Source: JAPOUP01 sp026708635
GTDB lineage: Bacteria > Pseudomonadota > Alphaproteobacteria > Rhodobacterales > Rhodobacteraceae
Length of the DNA: 64,000 bases
Assembly (NCBI GenBank): GCA_965200115.1
Contig: OZ241336.1
Coordinates: 496,001 to 560,000, forward strand
Direction: 5' to 3'
The first letter of the stretch is position 1, and every line of letters starts with the position of its first letter. This document shows positions 46,180 to 55,104 of this stretch, piece after piece. The position numbers and the translations under genes were made by a program. Under the pieces are notes generated by a model. It saw only the letters and a list, made by a program, of their open reading frames with translations, was not told the DNA's origin and searched no databases.

Positions 46180-46556
46180 CGCCCGAAGAGACGATTCGCG
46201 CGTTTCTCGCGGCACTGGAGGTCCACGACCTCGAAGCGGCGAAGACACTTTTGCACCCCGAGTTCGAGATGGTCTTTCCGGGCGGCGCGGCGTTCAAACG
46301 ACTCGAACATTTGATCGATTGGACACGCCCGCGCTATCGCAATGTCGTAAAGCGAATCGAGCGGATTGACGTGGCCAACGGAGCGGCCTTCGCCCAGGGC
46401 ACGCTCCATGGCCAGTGGCCGGACGGCGCGGCTTTCGACGGCATCCGTTTCGCTGACTGGTTCGAGTTCAAAGGCGGACTGATCCGGCGACAGAGGGTCT
46501 GGAACGATCTCGCAGAGGTCCGCCTAAGGGTCGATGCGAGCGCGAAACCTCCCTGA
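46176..46556 (+). CDS. SnoaL/NTF2-like protein
   Basis: A 126-residue cone-fold protein of the SnoaL-like group: EETIRAFLAALEVHDLEAAKTLLHPEFEMVF at the N-terminus, RYRNVVKRIERID and the final beta-sheet FDGIRFADWFEFKGGLIRRQRVWND. Members act as isomerases, hydrolases or cyclases with diverse substrates. ATG 46176 overlaps the SDR stop by four bases, so the two are translated together. The 3' end overlaps the convergent racemase-like gene by 33 bases. Confidence 0.8.
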   Translation: MTPEETIRAFLAALEVHDLEAAKTLLHPEFEMVFPGGAAFKRLEHLIDWTRPRYRNVVKRIERIDVANGAAFAQGTLHGQWPDGAAFDGIRFADWFEFKGGLIRRQRVWNDLAEVRLRVDASAKPP

Positions 46557-47297
46557 CCAAGCGGAGCCGTTCACCCAAGGGGCGAGGCCTTCCGCCGTGG
46601 GCACCTCACCGCGAATGGCCAGCAGAGAACGCCAAACCAGACAAAGGTTGGGCGAGACCACCGGCAAGGGATGGGCGCTCGCTCGTAGAATCGCGAGCAG
46701 GGTCGGCAGGCCAGTGCCAAGCATCGCGATAGCCTCCAGACCATCCGTTCCGATCGCCTCAAGCGCACGTCCGGACGCATCTCCCCCCAATGAGTATATC
46801 GGGTGAAAGGCCGCATCGTCGCTAGCGATCCTCTCGGCCCGAACGATGATCAGCCCACGCTTCTCCCAGTATTCCAGCGCATTCTCGTGTAAGAGGTCGC
46901 CATATGGCGAGACGATGCCGATGTGCCGGGCGCCCAAGGACTCCAGCGCATCGCAAAGTGCATTGGCCGCGGTGACGACGGGATAGCCACGACCGGTCTC
47001 AATTTTTGCCAGATGCCGGTCCTCTTCAGCCGGATCGACGAGATAGGCCGCGCCGGTACATGCGAAGGCCACCGCGTCCAATGGCACGTTCGCGAACTGG
47101 TCCAGCGAGCGTTCCATGGACTCGACATAATCAACCAACCGTTCGTCGATGGTTGGCCTGTCGCTGGTCAATCGCGCGGCGATCATTCCAGTTCCGGGCG
47201 GCAGCAGGATCCCGAATTCCGGTTCCACCGTGGTGTTCGCCTGAGGGGTGAGAACTCCCAAAATCCCGGACGGCGCATACTCCAGTGCCTTCGTCAT
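46524..47297 (-). CDS. Asp/Glu racemase superfamily, maleate isomerase/arylmalonate decarboxylase-like
   Basis: A 257-residue protein. LGVLTPQANTTVEPEFGILLPPG and AFACTGAAYLVD match the maleate isomerase/arylmalonate decarboxylase branch. The first active-site Cys is present (C80), but the second, expected near 194, is Gly (MLGTGLPT). Maleate isomerase needs both cysteines, and arylmalonate decarboxylase keeps only the second. This single-Cys layout is the mirror of the decarboxylase and suggests a different one-base reaction or an altered decarboxylase. It lies alone on the minus strand at the right end of the catabolic block. Confidence 0.82.
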   Translation of the reverse strand: MTKALEYAPSGILGVLTPQANTTVEPEFGILLPPGTGMIAARLTSDRPTIDERLVDYVESMERSLDQFANVPLDAVAFACTGAAYLVDPAEEDRHLAKIETGRGYPVVTAANALCDALESLGARHIGIVSPYGDLLHENALEYWEKRGLIIVRAERIASDDAAFHPIYSLGGDASGRALEAIGTDGLEAIAMLGTGLPTLLAILRASAHPLPVVSPNLCLVWRSLLAIRGEVPTAEGLAPWVNGSAWSGRFRARIDP

Positions 47298-47610
47298 GCC
47301 GATCTCCCGCAGCGCTGCCTACCCTAACCCGCGACCTGAACGTTTCACCAGTTGCCGGTTTTTGACAGGTTCCGGGCGGGCGAAGATGACATCCCGACAG
47401 CGACGCTTGTGGCACGGCATCCGGAAAGCTCCCCTCCTTCGTTCCGAATGTCTGTCATCCGCCTCGGCCCACCTTAATGCTGCCTCTCGTCGGTGGGTCT
47501 GGGGGCGACGCCGCCATGACCGCGTCGTTGAGGGCACCAAGACAGACCGCAAATCACGAATCAAGACTTAAGTCGGAAATCTACCCAAAATCCGGACACA
47601 CCCCTCGCAT
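47298..47610. other. Gene-free stretch before the right direct repeat
   Basis: No gene recognised. Homology with the left repeat region begins at about 47611. Confidence 0.4.
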
Positions 47611-47922
47611 TCATACAGCCGGCGGACCTTGAGACCGCCCGTCATTCCCCGGATCCCGGCCCGCCCGCCTCGATGAGGAAGTTCCGGAACGACGGTATCG
47701 GGCAGCGGAAACTTCCGTCGCCTCTCTCCTGCAACGCGCCCTGGTGGACGAGATGCTCGCGGAAGTCATGCGCGGACATGGACCGCGGCAACTCATGGCC
47801 CGTTGCGTCGCTCACGTGGGATCTGATCAGCCCCAGAATGTCGGCGCGGTCCAATCTTCCATCCAGATCGCGCATGACGGAAGCGGTCAGGCCCTTCGCA
47901 TCCCTCATCGCGGGGCTTTGTT
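47611..47922. repeat. Right copy of the ~312-bp direct repeat
   Basis: Matches 29861-30172 in the same orientation with no indels. Here the sequence continues into a full ATPase gene, whereas the left copy is a 3' fragment. Confidence 0.92.
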
Positions 47923-48871
47923 GGGCGTAATAATGTCGGACACGGTCATCCGCCGCCCGCGAGGCGACAAGGTCCCAATCGATTCTGGAGAGATCTCCCT
48001 CGGCGGTGAGCGCCTCACGCCCCAGCGACTGCAGGGCGATGTGCAGATGCCTTGGCCAGCCCTCAGTATCCCGGGCGAGTCCGTCCAGACGTTCCCCCTG
48101 CCCCTCCGGATCCATGCGGAAGTGCCTGCAGAAACGACGCATGAGTCTACCGCTGTCATCGCTGTCCAGGCATCCGAGGTGACGGATTTCCAGCCCACGG
48201 GTGAGCCCAATCTGATTGGCTACGGCCTCGGTGTCGCCGAGGCCGGCAAAGACCAGTGTCAGTGGCAGGCCTGTCCTGCCGTTGTGGATTCCCCTGAAGA
48301 AATGGCCCAGCGGGGTGTTCTTTTCGGTAGGCAGGTTCTGCGCCTCGTCGACGGCGACGATGACCGGTCGGGCCCATTGATCGGGCGGCAGGACATTCCT
48401 GAGGCCCTCCAGACCACTCCATTCCATATGATCCGGATCCATGCGGGCACCGACGACCGAAACGGATGTCACCTGTTTTACGGCGCTCGCCCGGAGACCG
48501 CGTCCACGCTCCAACCATTCTCCCCACTCCTTCCGTCCCGCCGCCTCCAGGCGCGCCAGAACGTTCGGCAGGCTTTCCTCCAGCATCTCGCTGGTGAGGA
48601 ACAGAAACCCCGGAGCCCGCTCCTCAACGGCCTTGAGGGATCGGGATTCCAGCTCCGCCAGGATCGAACTCTTTCCCGCTCCCGGCGCGCCCTGGATGAC
48701 ACGGGTAGCGCCGGCCTCACCGTGCGCCGCCCGTGCGCCGCTCTTCCAGGCCAGACGCCCGCGTTCCTCGATGTCCCCGATTATGTCGTCTCGGCCGACG
48801 AAAACCGGCGGCGGCGACTTCTCTCCCGTCATCACGAACGCCTGAAGCCTTTCGCGCTCAAATCGAGCCAT
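47642..48871 (-). CDS. AAA+ ATPase, Orc/TniB-like, paralogue of 6431-8197
   Basis: A 409-residue ATPase. It shares with the 6431 protein the start MARF, EKSPPPVFVGR, the Walker A GAPGAGKSS at the same residues 61-69, a PVIVAVDEAQN Walker B, LVFAGLGDT and the terminal RCPIPSFRNFLIEAG. The C-terminal ~100 residues look like a winged-helix domain. It lacks ankyrin repeats. Related AAA+ proteins act in replication initiation or as transposition regulators; no partner is seen here. Its 3' end is the right direct repeat bordering the catabolic block. Confidence 0.8.
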   Translation of the reverse strand: MARFERERLQAFVMTGEKSPPPVFVGRDDIIGDIEERGRLAWKSGARAAHGEAGATRVIQGAPGAGKSSILAELESRSLKAVEERAPGFLFLTSEMLEESLPNVLARLEAAGRKEWGEWLERGRGLRASAVKQVTSVSVVGARMDPDHMEWSGLEGLRNVLPPDQWARPVIVAVDEAQNLPTEKNTPLGHFFRGIHNGRTGLPLTLVFAGLGDTEAVANQIGLTRGLEIRHLGCLDSDDSGRLMRRFCRHFRMDPEGQGERLDGLARDTEGWPRHLHIALQSLGREALTAEGDLSRIDWDLVASRAADDRVRHYYAQQSPAMRDAKGLTASVMRDLDGRLDRADILGLIRSHVSDATGHELPRSMSAHDFREHLVHQGALQERGDGSFRCPIPSFRNFLIEAGGPGSGE

Positions 48872-49115
48872 CTATCAATCCCGCCGCTAAATCCGTCACA
48901 TATAGCCTTTCCTGCCAGAGCCTTCCACCAGTCACCCATCGCGACCCCGGTTATCGGAACGGAAAATCGGGCGAAACCCTTCCTCGGCACGGTCAATTAC
49001 CGTTATTACCGTTACCGATCCTTGCGTTCACCCGAATATAATTGCATTTCACGAAATGCCTGACGTGTGACCGGCACACTCTCCGGTGGTTCAGACCTAC
49101 GGGTACGGTAAACGA

Positions 49116-49694
49116 ATGTCCGCTTGGATCAGGATGGTTCCAGACGACGAGGCCGACGACACGCTCGTCAAGGCCCTCGATCAGGCCCGCACGCCTCACG
49201 GCACCGTCGATAACGTGATGCGTGTCCATTCGCTGCGTCCGGGCACCATGCGGGGACATACCATGCTGTACCGGGCATGCCTCCACAATGAACGTAACAC
49301 CGTTCCGGCGTGGTTCCAGGAAGTCGTCGGCTCATATGTCTCGATCATTAACGGCTGCGGCTATTCCGAAGCCAACCACTGGGCCAACGCAAGGCATCTG
49401 ATCGATGATGCGGAACGCGCCGACAGGATCGAGGCGGCGCTCAGAAGTCGCAGGCCGCCGGACGCGTTCCTCGGTCGTGAGCTCACCGCACTCCAGTATG
49501 CCGAGAAGCTCACCCTGCGTCCCGCCGAGATGGAGGAACGCGACGTGACCGCGCTGCGGGAATCGGGCTGGGATGACGGTCAAATCCTGGAGCTCAACCA
49601 GATCATCTGCTATTTCAGCTACGCCAACAGATTGCTTAACGGGTTGGGGGTGACCACAGAGGGCGATGTGGTTGGCTACTATTCCAGGCCGTGA
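49116..49694 (+). CDS. Peroxidase-related AhpD-like protein
   Basis: A 192-residue helical protein of the alkylhydroperoxidase D-like, peroxidase-related group. The motif region is SIINGCGYSEANHWANA; the usual NxCxYCxxHH has lost its second Cys (CGYS), so the disulfide-based peroxidase chemistry is doubtful. The rest (HSLRPGTMRGHTMLYRACL, ALQYAEKLTLRPAEM) fits the family. ATG 49116 is preferred over 49086 because the conserved part starts there. Monocistronic. Confidence 0.8.
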   Translation: MSAWIRMVPDDEADDTLVKALDQARTPHGTVDNVMRVHSLRPGTMRGHTMLYRACLHNERNTVPAWFQEVVGSYVSIINGCGYSEANHWANARHLIDDAERADRIEAALRSRRPPDAFLGRELTALQYAEKLTLRPAEMEERDVTALRESGWDDGQILELNQIICYFSYANRLLNGLGVTTEGDVVGYYSRP

Positions 49695-49854
49695 TCATCC
49701 CGTCAGGCACCCGGCAGCCAGGTGACGGATCAAGGGGACGCCCACCGTTTACGGGGGTCCGGCGAACCGACCTGTATGGGCCGGTTTCCCGCCATATATC
49801 CCACCCGGCCCGCAGAAAATCAGCGCAACGGCGTGCCGCACCCCCACTCCAGCC

Positions 49855-51255
49855 ATGAACGGTCCTGACCCTAGCGATCTCACCGCAGGTGCGGTTGCGG
49901 CCCATTTCCGCAGGCTGGCCGTACCGGCCGCGATAGGAATGCTATTCAACACGCTCTACAATGTCGTCGACATGTTCTTCGCCGGCCTACTGTCAACAAG
50001 CGCGCAGGCCGGACTGTCCCTGGGCTTTCAGGCCTTTTTTCTCGCCATGTCAGTCGGGATCGGTCTTGGGGCCGCAATGGGCGCCATAGTCGGAAACGCC
50101 CTCGGAGCGGGAAACCGGCGACTGGCGCGCCGCACCGCGGCCCAGGGAGTGAGCTTCGGCGTCCTTGCCTCGTTGGGGCTTATGCTCGCCGGGGCGTGGT
50201 ACGGTCCCGGACTGCTGGAGCTCGTCTCGGAACCCGGGCCGTACCGCGATGCGGGGATTGAGTATTACCTCATCCTGTCCCTGTCACTGCCCGGGTTTCT
50301 CGTCGCCTTCGCGTGCAACGGTGTCCTACAGGCGCACGGCGACGGAAAATCCCTACAACGCGCCCTGATAGCCGCGTTTTTCGCCAACATAGTCCTGAAT
50401 CCACTTATGATATTCGGAATTCCGGGAATTTGGGCCGGAATGGGTTTCGCCGGTCTGGCGGCATCAACGGTCACCAGCCAGACAGGCGTGATGATCTTCA
50501 TGGTCTCCAGACTGTTTCGGCTTGGCACCATGGCCAGGATACGACCCGGTCACTTTGTCCCGCGCAAGGCCATGTTTCGCGATATATTCGTTCAGGCGGT
50601 TCCAACCGCGTTCGCGCTTCTGATCACCTTTCTGTCGGGATTCGTGGTGCAGTTCGTCCTGAAAGGCTTCGGAGAGCATGCGATAGCGGGATTCGGGATT
50701 GCCATCCGGCTCGAGCAGATCCTACTGCTGCCAGTACTTGGAATGACCGGAGCGCTTCTTCCAATCGCCGCACAGGCCATCGGAGCGGGGGATTACCAGC
50801 GTGCCCGGGCGGCGCTGTTCCATTGCTGGAAGATCGGATTTGTAATGACCGCACTCGCGTTTCCCGTTCTTTGGCTCCTTGGCCGCCCGGTCCTCGGCCT
50901 GTTCACCGACGATGAAGACGTGATCCGCGTCGGACTGGCCTACCTGAGGATCGAGAGCTTCATTCTACCGGCATATATGATGCTGTTTGCGATCAACTCT
51001 TTCCTGCAGGCGCTCAGGCGCCCCGTCTGGTCCGTCTGGATTGGGCTCTACCGCCAGGGATTCGGCATCGCCTTCTTTGTCTGGATATTTGTCGGAGCCC
51101 TCGCATTCGACGAGACGGGAGTCTGGCTCGGTGTGGCGTCGGCCGTAGTCACTGGCCTCCTGATGGCGCTAGCGATCACCTCGCGCGTCGCGGACCGGAG
51201 CATCGGGGGCCTCTGGCATAAGTCCGGCCTTTCAGGCAGGGAAACTCCCGGATGA
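49855..51255 (+). CDS. MATE-family multidrug/sodium exporter
   Basis: A 466-residue inner-membrane exporter with about twelve membrane segments in two related halves, beginning LAVPAAIGMLFNTLYNVVDM, the typical first segment. The conserved ...GLGAAMGAIVGNALGAGN and the second-half GALLPIAAQAIGAGD are MatE signatures. It expels cationic drugs or metabolites using Na+ or H+ gradients. Substrate cannot be assigned. The ribosome site is weak. Confidence 0.9.
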   Translation: MNGPDPSDLTAGAVAAHFRRLAVPAAIGMLFNTLYNVVDMFFAGLLSTSAQAGLSLGFQAFFLAMSVGIGLGAAMGAIVGNALGAGNRRLARRTAAQGVSFGVLASLGLMLAGAWYGPGLLELVSEPGPYRDAGIEYYLILSLSLPGFLVAFACNGVLQAHGDGKSLQRALIAAFFANIVLNPLMIFGIPGIWAGMGFAGLAASTVTSQTGVMIFMVSRLFRLGTMARIRPGHFVPRKAMFRDIFVQAVPTAFALLITFLSGFVVQFVLKGFGEHAIAGFGIAIRLEQILLLPVLGMTGALLPIAAQAIGAGDYQRARAALFHCWKIGFVMTALAFPVLWLLGRPVLGLFTDDEDVIRVGLAYLRIESFILPAYMMLFAINSFLQALRRPVWSVWIGLYRQGFGIAFFVWIFVGALAFDETGVWLGVASAVVTGLLMALAITSRVADRSIGGLWHKSGLSGRETPG

Positions 51256-51540
51256 CCGGCTCGTCCCCCCAGGCGCGATGAAGTGCGTGCATATCCGCCC
51301 GGAAGTGCGCATCGGGACGGTGCCGCCGGCTGTCGCCAAACTTCGGACACTACCCAAACAGTCTCGAAGCCATTCCGCTCGGAATGCGGGCGACATGTGC
51401 GCCGTGGGTGAGGCTTGGGCGGCTGCTGGACAGAGACGAACGACCGGCACGGAGGTCGAAACGGAACGACGAGCGTCCACTATCCAGGCATCAATCCGAA
51501 AATGAATCGGCGCTATACGCGGTATTTTCTGCCCGGATCG

Positions 51541-52683
51541 TCAATACCGGCGCAATATCGAGGAGTTGGCGTCAAGCCGGCGGATGAAGGCTTTCTTCCC
51601 GTCGTGCGCCAACCGGATGGCATCCAGTTTGAAGAAGAACTCGGCCAACTTGCCACTTTCCTTCGCAAGCGAGTGCATGTCTAGCACCAGTTCCAGCGCA
51701 CGATCATAACTCTTGCCACTGCGCTCGGCGATCTCGGTTTCAACCTCGCTCCACGCCACGCCACCCTTCTTTCTCAATCTGTCCAAACGCTTGCGGCGTT
51801 CCTCCTCCAGCTTCCGCTGTAACCTACGACGCTCTTCCGCCTTCGCCCGGTCCCGTGCCATCCGGCGTTCGTCGCGGATATCCGCGGCGCGTGCTCGCAG
51901 TTCCGACAGCGTACGTAACCTCAGGTCTCGGGTCGAGGCTCCGGATTTCAAAGGTCGCACGCGCCTCTTGAGATCCGTGCGCACAACGGCGTCACGCTCA
52001 AGGAAACGATGCAGCAGTTCGGTTTTCTCGTCATCCGGTATCCTCCTGATCGCTTCAAGGGCGTTTTCCGGCGGGACTTCACCGTAGTCCGGCCCCGCTG
52101 TCGTTTCCGCGGCGGCGCGGACGAGGTCGGGATCTATGCCGAAGAACATGCCAAACGTTTCGAGACCCTCTGTCAACGGGCCAATTCCCGGCAGCGGTTC
52201 CTGAGCGTCTTCCGGAAACATGTCCCTGTCCGCGGCCGCCAGCCAGACGAGATACGGCAGTCTCAAATCACCGGAGAGCAGTTCGGACCGAAGCGGCGCC
52301 ATCGCATCAAGCAATCCGGGACCGTCGTGGGACCCGTCATAATCGGCTCCATCATCGTAGGGGAATATGTCCAGCAGACAGCATTCGCCGATGTCGACGA
52401 GCTCCGCGAAATCACACTGGTCTATCATCCGCTCGGCGGTCTCCCGCTTGGCGAACCGGGCGGGAAGCTTGACCATCAGCCGACGCGTCCCCCCGACCGC
52501 AAGGTAAAGATGGATGTCGAACCAGCGTTGGAGAAACTCTTTCGTATCCCCCTTGAAATCCCCGTAATGATAGTGGGTGGCGAAACTGGTGGGGGTGATC
52601 TCCGCTCTGGAGGACACGTTTCGCAGCCTTTTTATGTCAGTTTCGCCGAGAACGCGATCCATCGCCTGAAACTCATAGTATTG
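51541..52683 (-). pseudogene. Conserved unknown gene, main part, separated from its start by an IS
   Basis: Encodes about 380 residues of a conserved bacterial family of unknown function, opening QYYEFQAMDRVLGETDIKRL and SSRAEITPTSFATHYHYGDF, with a charged coiled coil around residues 285-345. An IS lies upstream at 52684. Joining 54216-54201 to 52679 downward gives ATG-AGC-TAT-TAC-CAA-TAC, that is MSYYQYYEFQAMD, a natural start of 384 residues. The IS therefore sits inside codon five and deprives the gene of its start and promoter. Expression from an IS-derived promoter and fused start (frame open to 52800) is possible. Confidence 0.85.
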
Positions 52684-52821
52684 GAGCCTCTTGCAGAACT
52701 CCGCGGCCGGGCGGTTTTTTCCCGGGAAACGGGCTTTTTTTTCGACGGCTGGCCTGGATATGGAGCCGTCCCTCCGGTATGCTGAAGCTACCAAACACAC
52801 AACATGCAGGGAGACGGCCCC

Positions 52822-53994
52822 ATGTCCTTGGGAGAGTTCGTATCAGACGCCTGGCACTGCATTCAAGGGGAACTTTTCCCGTTCCTCGCCGAGGAGGTGG
52901 GCCTCCTCGGCGAAAGACACCGCAGGTTCGTGGCCGTGCCGGGCCTCGCGCGGGTCGGGCGGCATCTCCATTACGACCACCGCGGCGTCGGGCGGCATCT
53001 CCATTACGACCACCGCGGCGTCGGGCACCCGCCCGCCGACCGGAACGCGCTGGCGCGGGCCCTCCTGGCCAGGGCGGTGTGGGACCTTCCGACCACGGCC
53101 GCGCTGATCGACAGGCTGCCTTGCGACCCGACGCCGCGGGCTGTGCGGCCGGTCGCCGCGTGTCGGAGGTCCCCAGCGCGTCGACGTTCTCACGCGCCTT
53201 CGCGTGGTTCGCGGAGACCCGGCTTCCGGAGCGGGTGCGCGGGGCGCTGGTCAGGGCCGCGTACGAGGGATCGGTCGTCGGCCATGTCTCCCGGGATTCC
53301 ACGGCGATCGTGGGACGGGAGCGGCCGGCGCCCAAGCCGAAGCGGGAGCCAGGGCCGAAGCGGAGGCGCGGTCGCCCGAGGAAAGGTGAGGGGCCGGTCA
53401 GGGAGCCGACGCGTCCGGGCGGCGGCTGCAGGGCGGCATGTCCACGGAGCGGATGGTGGCGGAGCTGCCGAAGACCTGCGACGTCGGCACCAAGCGGAAC
53501 GTCAAAGGTTACAAAGAAAGCTGGCGTGGGTACAAAACGCATATCGACGCCGCCGACGGCGATATTCCCGTCAGCTGCATCCTGACCTCGGCGTCGCTCC
53601 ACGACAGCCAGGCGGCGATCCCGCTCGCCCGGATGACCGCGGAACGCGTGGACCACCGCTACGAACTCATGGACGCGGTCTGCGACTCCCGGGAGATCGG
53701 TGCCCACGCCCGCCTGGCGGGGCGGGTGGCGATCATCGACGCCAACCCCCGCCGGGACGCGGCGCTCAGGGCGCGCCTCGCGGGGGAGGCGCGGGACCGG
53801 CGCAGGGCGGGCCACGTCCGCCACGACCGCGTGCGCCACGGGCGGCGCCCGGCGTGGAAAGGGTGAACTCCGCCCTCAGGGACTCGTACGGCGGGCGGCA
53901 CGTCCGGGTGCGGGGGCACGCCAAGGTCGCCTGCCACCTGTTCTTCGGCGTGCTCGCCCTGACGGTCGACCGGCTGATGCGGCTCACGATCTGA
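52822..53994 (+). pseudogene. Frameshifted DDE transposase of the IS5/IS1182-like element
   Basis: The protein is readable across three frames. Frame one gives MSLGEFVSDAWHCIQGEL to PTTAALIDRLPC, then a shift near 53120 opens the frame with SASTFSRAFAWFAETRLPE and GHVSRDSTAIVG (first Asp). A second shift near 53410-53440 leads to VAELPKTCDVGTKRN and THIDAADGDIPVSCILT (second Asp). A third shift around 53770-53860 returns to VERVNSALRDSYGG with the catalytic Glu and LTVDRLMRL. All catalytic regions survive, so decay is recent. Confidence 0.75.
52954..53019. repeat. 33-bp perfect tandem duplication in the transposase
   Basis: 52954-52986 is repeated exactly at 52987-53019, encoding VGRHLHYDHRG twice in frame. 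The repeat keeps the reading frame. Confidence 0.95.
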
Positions 53995-54200
53995 CGCCAC
54001 CGGCTCAGGCACCACCGTCCGCCGCCGACGCCGCCCCGGGAACGGGACGGCGCGCCCGCCCGTGCGCGGACGGCGCCCGCCGGGCCGGCATCCGCGACAT
54101 TCCGCCACACCCTGGCCCTCCGGCTCGCCCCGGACGCCCGCCGCGCCCGGCTCAGGCACGCCGGCGGCCGCCGGAACCGCGATAATTGTGCAAGAGGCTC

Positions 54201-54554
54201 ATTGGTAATAGCTCATGCTTTACGCCCCGTTTGCGAGCCTGGAGTTACACGCCGACCAATTTTCGGAACGCCGGCGGAAGTAAATGCCATGTGGCGGAAG
54301 TGTCCGATTCCCGTCGCCCGCGCTCGGTACCGGAAACCACCGAACCCGCAACGGGTCGGGACGCAGCCTGGCCCTTCAGGAAGCGCAAGCTCCAGCCATA
54401 AGCGGGATCACGGCCATCCATTGTCGCTGGAGGGAAAACCGGGTCGCGGACGTCCCGCGATCGCGTGTGGCAACCTGACGGATCCGTACGCCGCCGGTTC
54501 ATTGATGGAGAAAGGCCCTTTCGCGGCTTTCGGCGACCGCTTCCGGAAAGACCC
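54201..54554. other. Detached start codon of the interrupted gene, then gene-free sequence
   Basis: 54201-54216 (minus strand) hold the original ATG and first codons of the gene at 51541-52683; its promoter should lie just to the right, before 54554. No other gene is recognised here. Confidence 0.6.
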
Positions 54555-54977
54555 TCAGGGAGTGAGGCGTCGAACTCGCGCGGTCCGCTCGATAGCGGCG
54601 GCCGCGAGGCCGTCAATGGAGAGTTCGAAACGGATCTCACGCAGGAAAACCAGCTCGTCCTGCTCCAGGTACCCATCCGCCGCCGCGACCTCGCAGGCAA
54701 GGGCATACGCCGTCTCATACATCCGCTCGGGAAGGGCGGACCGGATAAGGCCGAAAAACACGTCAAGTCCATCCGTCTGCTCAAACAGGTCAAGCACCGT
54801 CCCCGACACATACCTAAAACGGCTCTTGTCGTATTCGGAAAACGCGGGGAGACCATCGACCAGCGCCTCGATGCAGACAAGTTGGGAGGTCTCGATTTTC
54901 CTGTTACTGGCCGACGTGGCGATCATGACGGCGACCAGCGCGTCCTGGGCGGACAGTGAGGGAGGCGTGCTTGGCAA
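54555..54977 (-). CDS. TerB-like tellurite-resistance family protein
   Basis: About 140 residues in the helical TerB-like family: LSAQDALVAVMIATSASN, ALVDGLPAFSEYDKSRF, FGLIRSALPERMYETAYALACEVAAADGYL and ELSIDGLAAAAIERTARVR. The acidic E-x-D residues of AAADGYLEQDE fit the metal-binding site of TerB proteins. The frame is open to 55112, but that would overlap lysS, so TTG 54977 after AGGA is the better start. The gene is divergent from lysS. Function in these stand-alone forms is unknown. Confidence 0.7.
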   Translation of the reverse strand: MPSTPPSLSAQDALVAVMIATSASNRKIETSQLVCIEALVDGLPAFSEYDKSRFRYVSGTVLDLFEQTDGLDVFFGLIRSALPERMYETAYALACEVAAADGYLEQDELVFLREIRFELSIDGLAAAAIERTARVRRLTP

Positions 54978-55104
54978 GGCGATGATCCTGTTTGGCGTCA
55001 GTTGCTTTATTGCGGTACCGAATATTGACGTGAGCGCGCTCCGGCAATAGTCAGGCGAAGATACCCCTACATGGTTAGCAGGCCTGTCATCAAGGGAGCG
55101 GAAC

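Larger units (their letters stand above)
52684..54200 (+). mobile_element. IS5/IS1182-like insertion sequence, 1,517 bp
   Basis: Ends are a 12-bp perfect inverted repeat, GAGCCTCTTGCA at 52684 and TGCAAGAGGCTC ending at 54200, followed by imperfect extension. It is flanked by the 4-bp duplication ATTG (52680-52683 and 54201-54204). The transposase gene inside is frameshifted, so the element is probably immobile without help. Confidence 0.88.

Noticed and set aside
53100..53870. Programmed frameshifting in the IS5-like transposase
   Set aside because: Three shifts in different directions at no recognisable slippery site point to decay or sequencing error.
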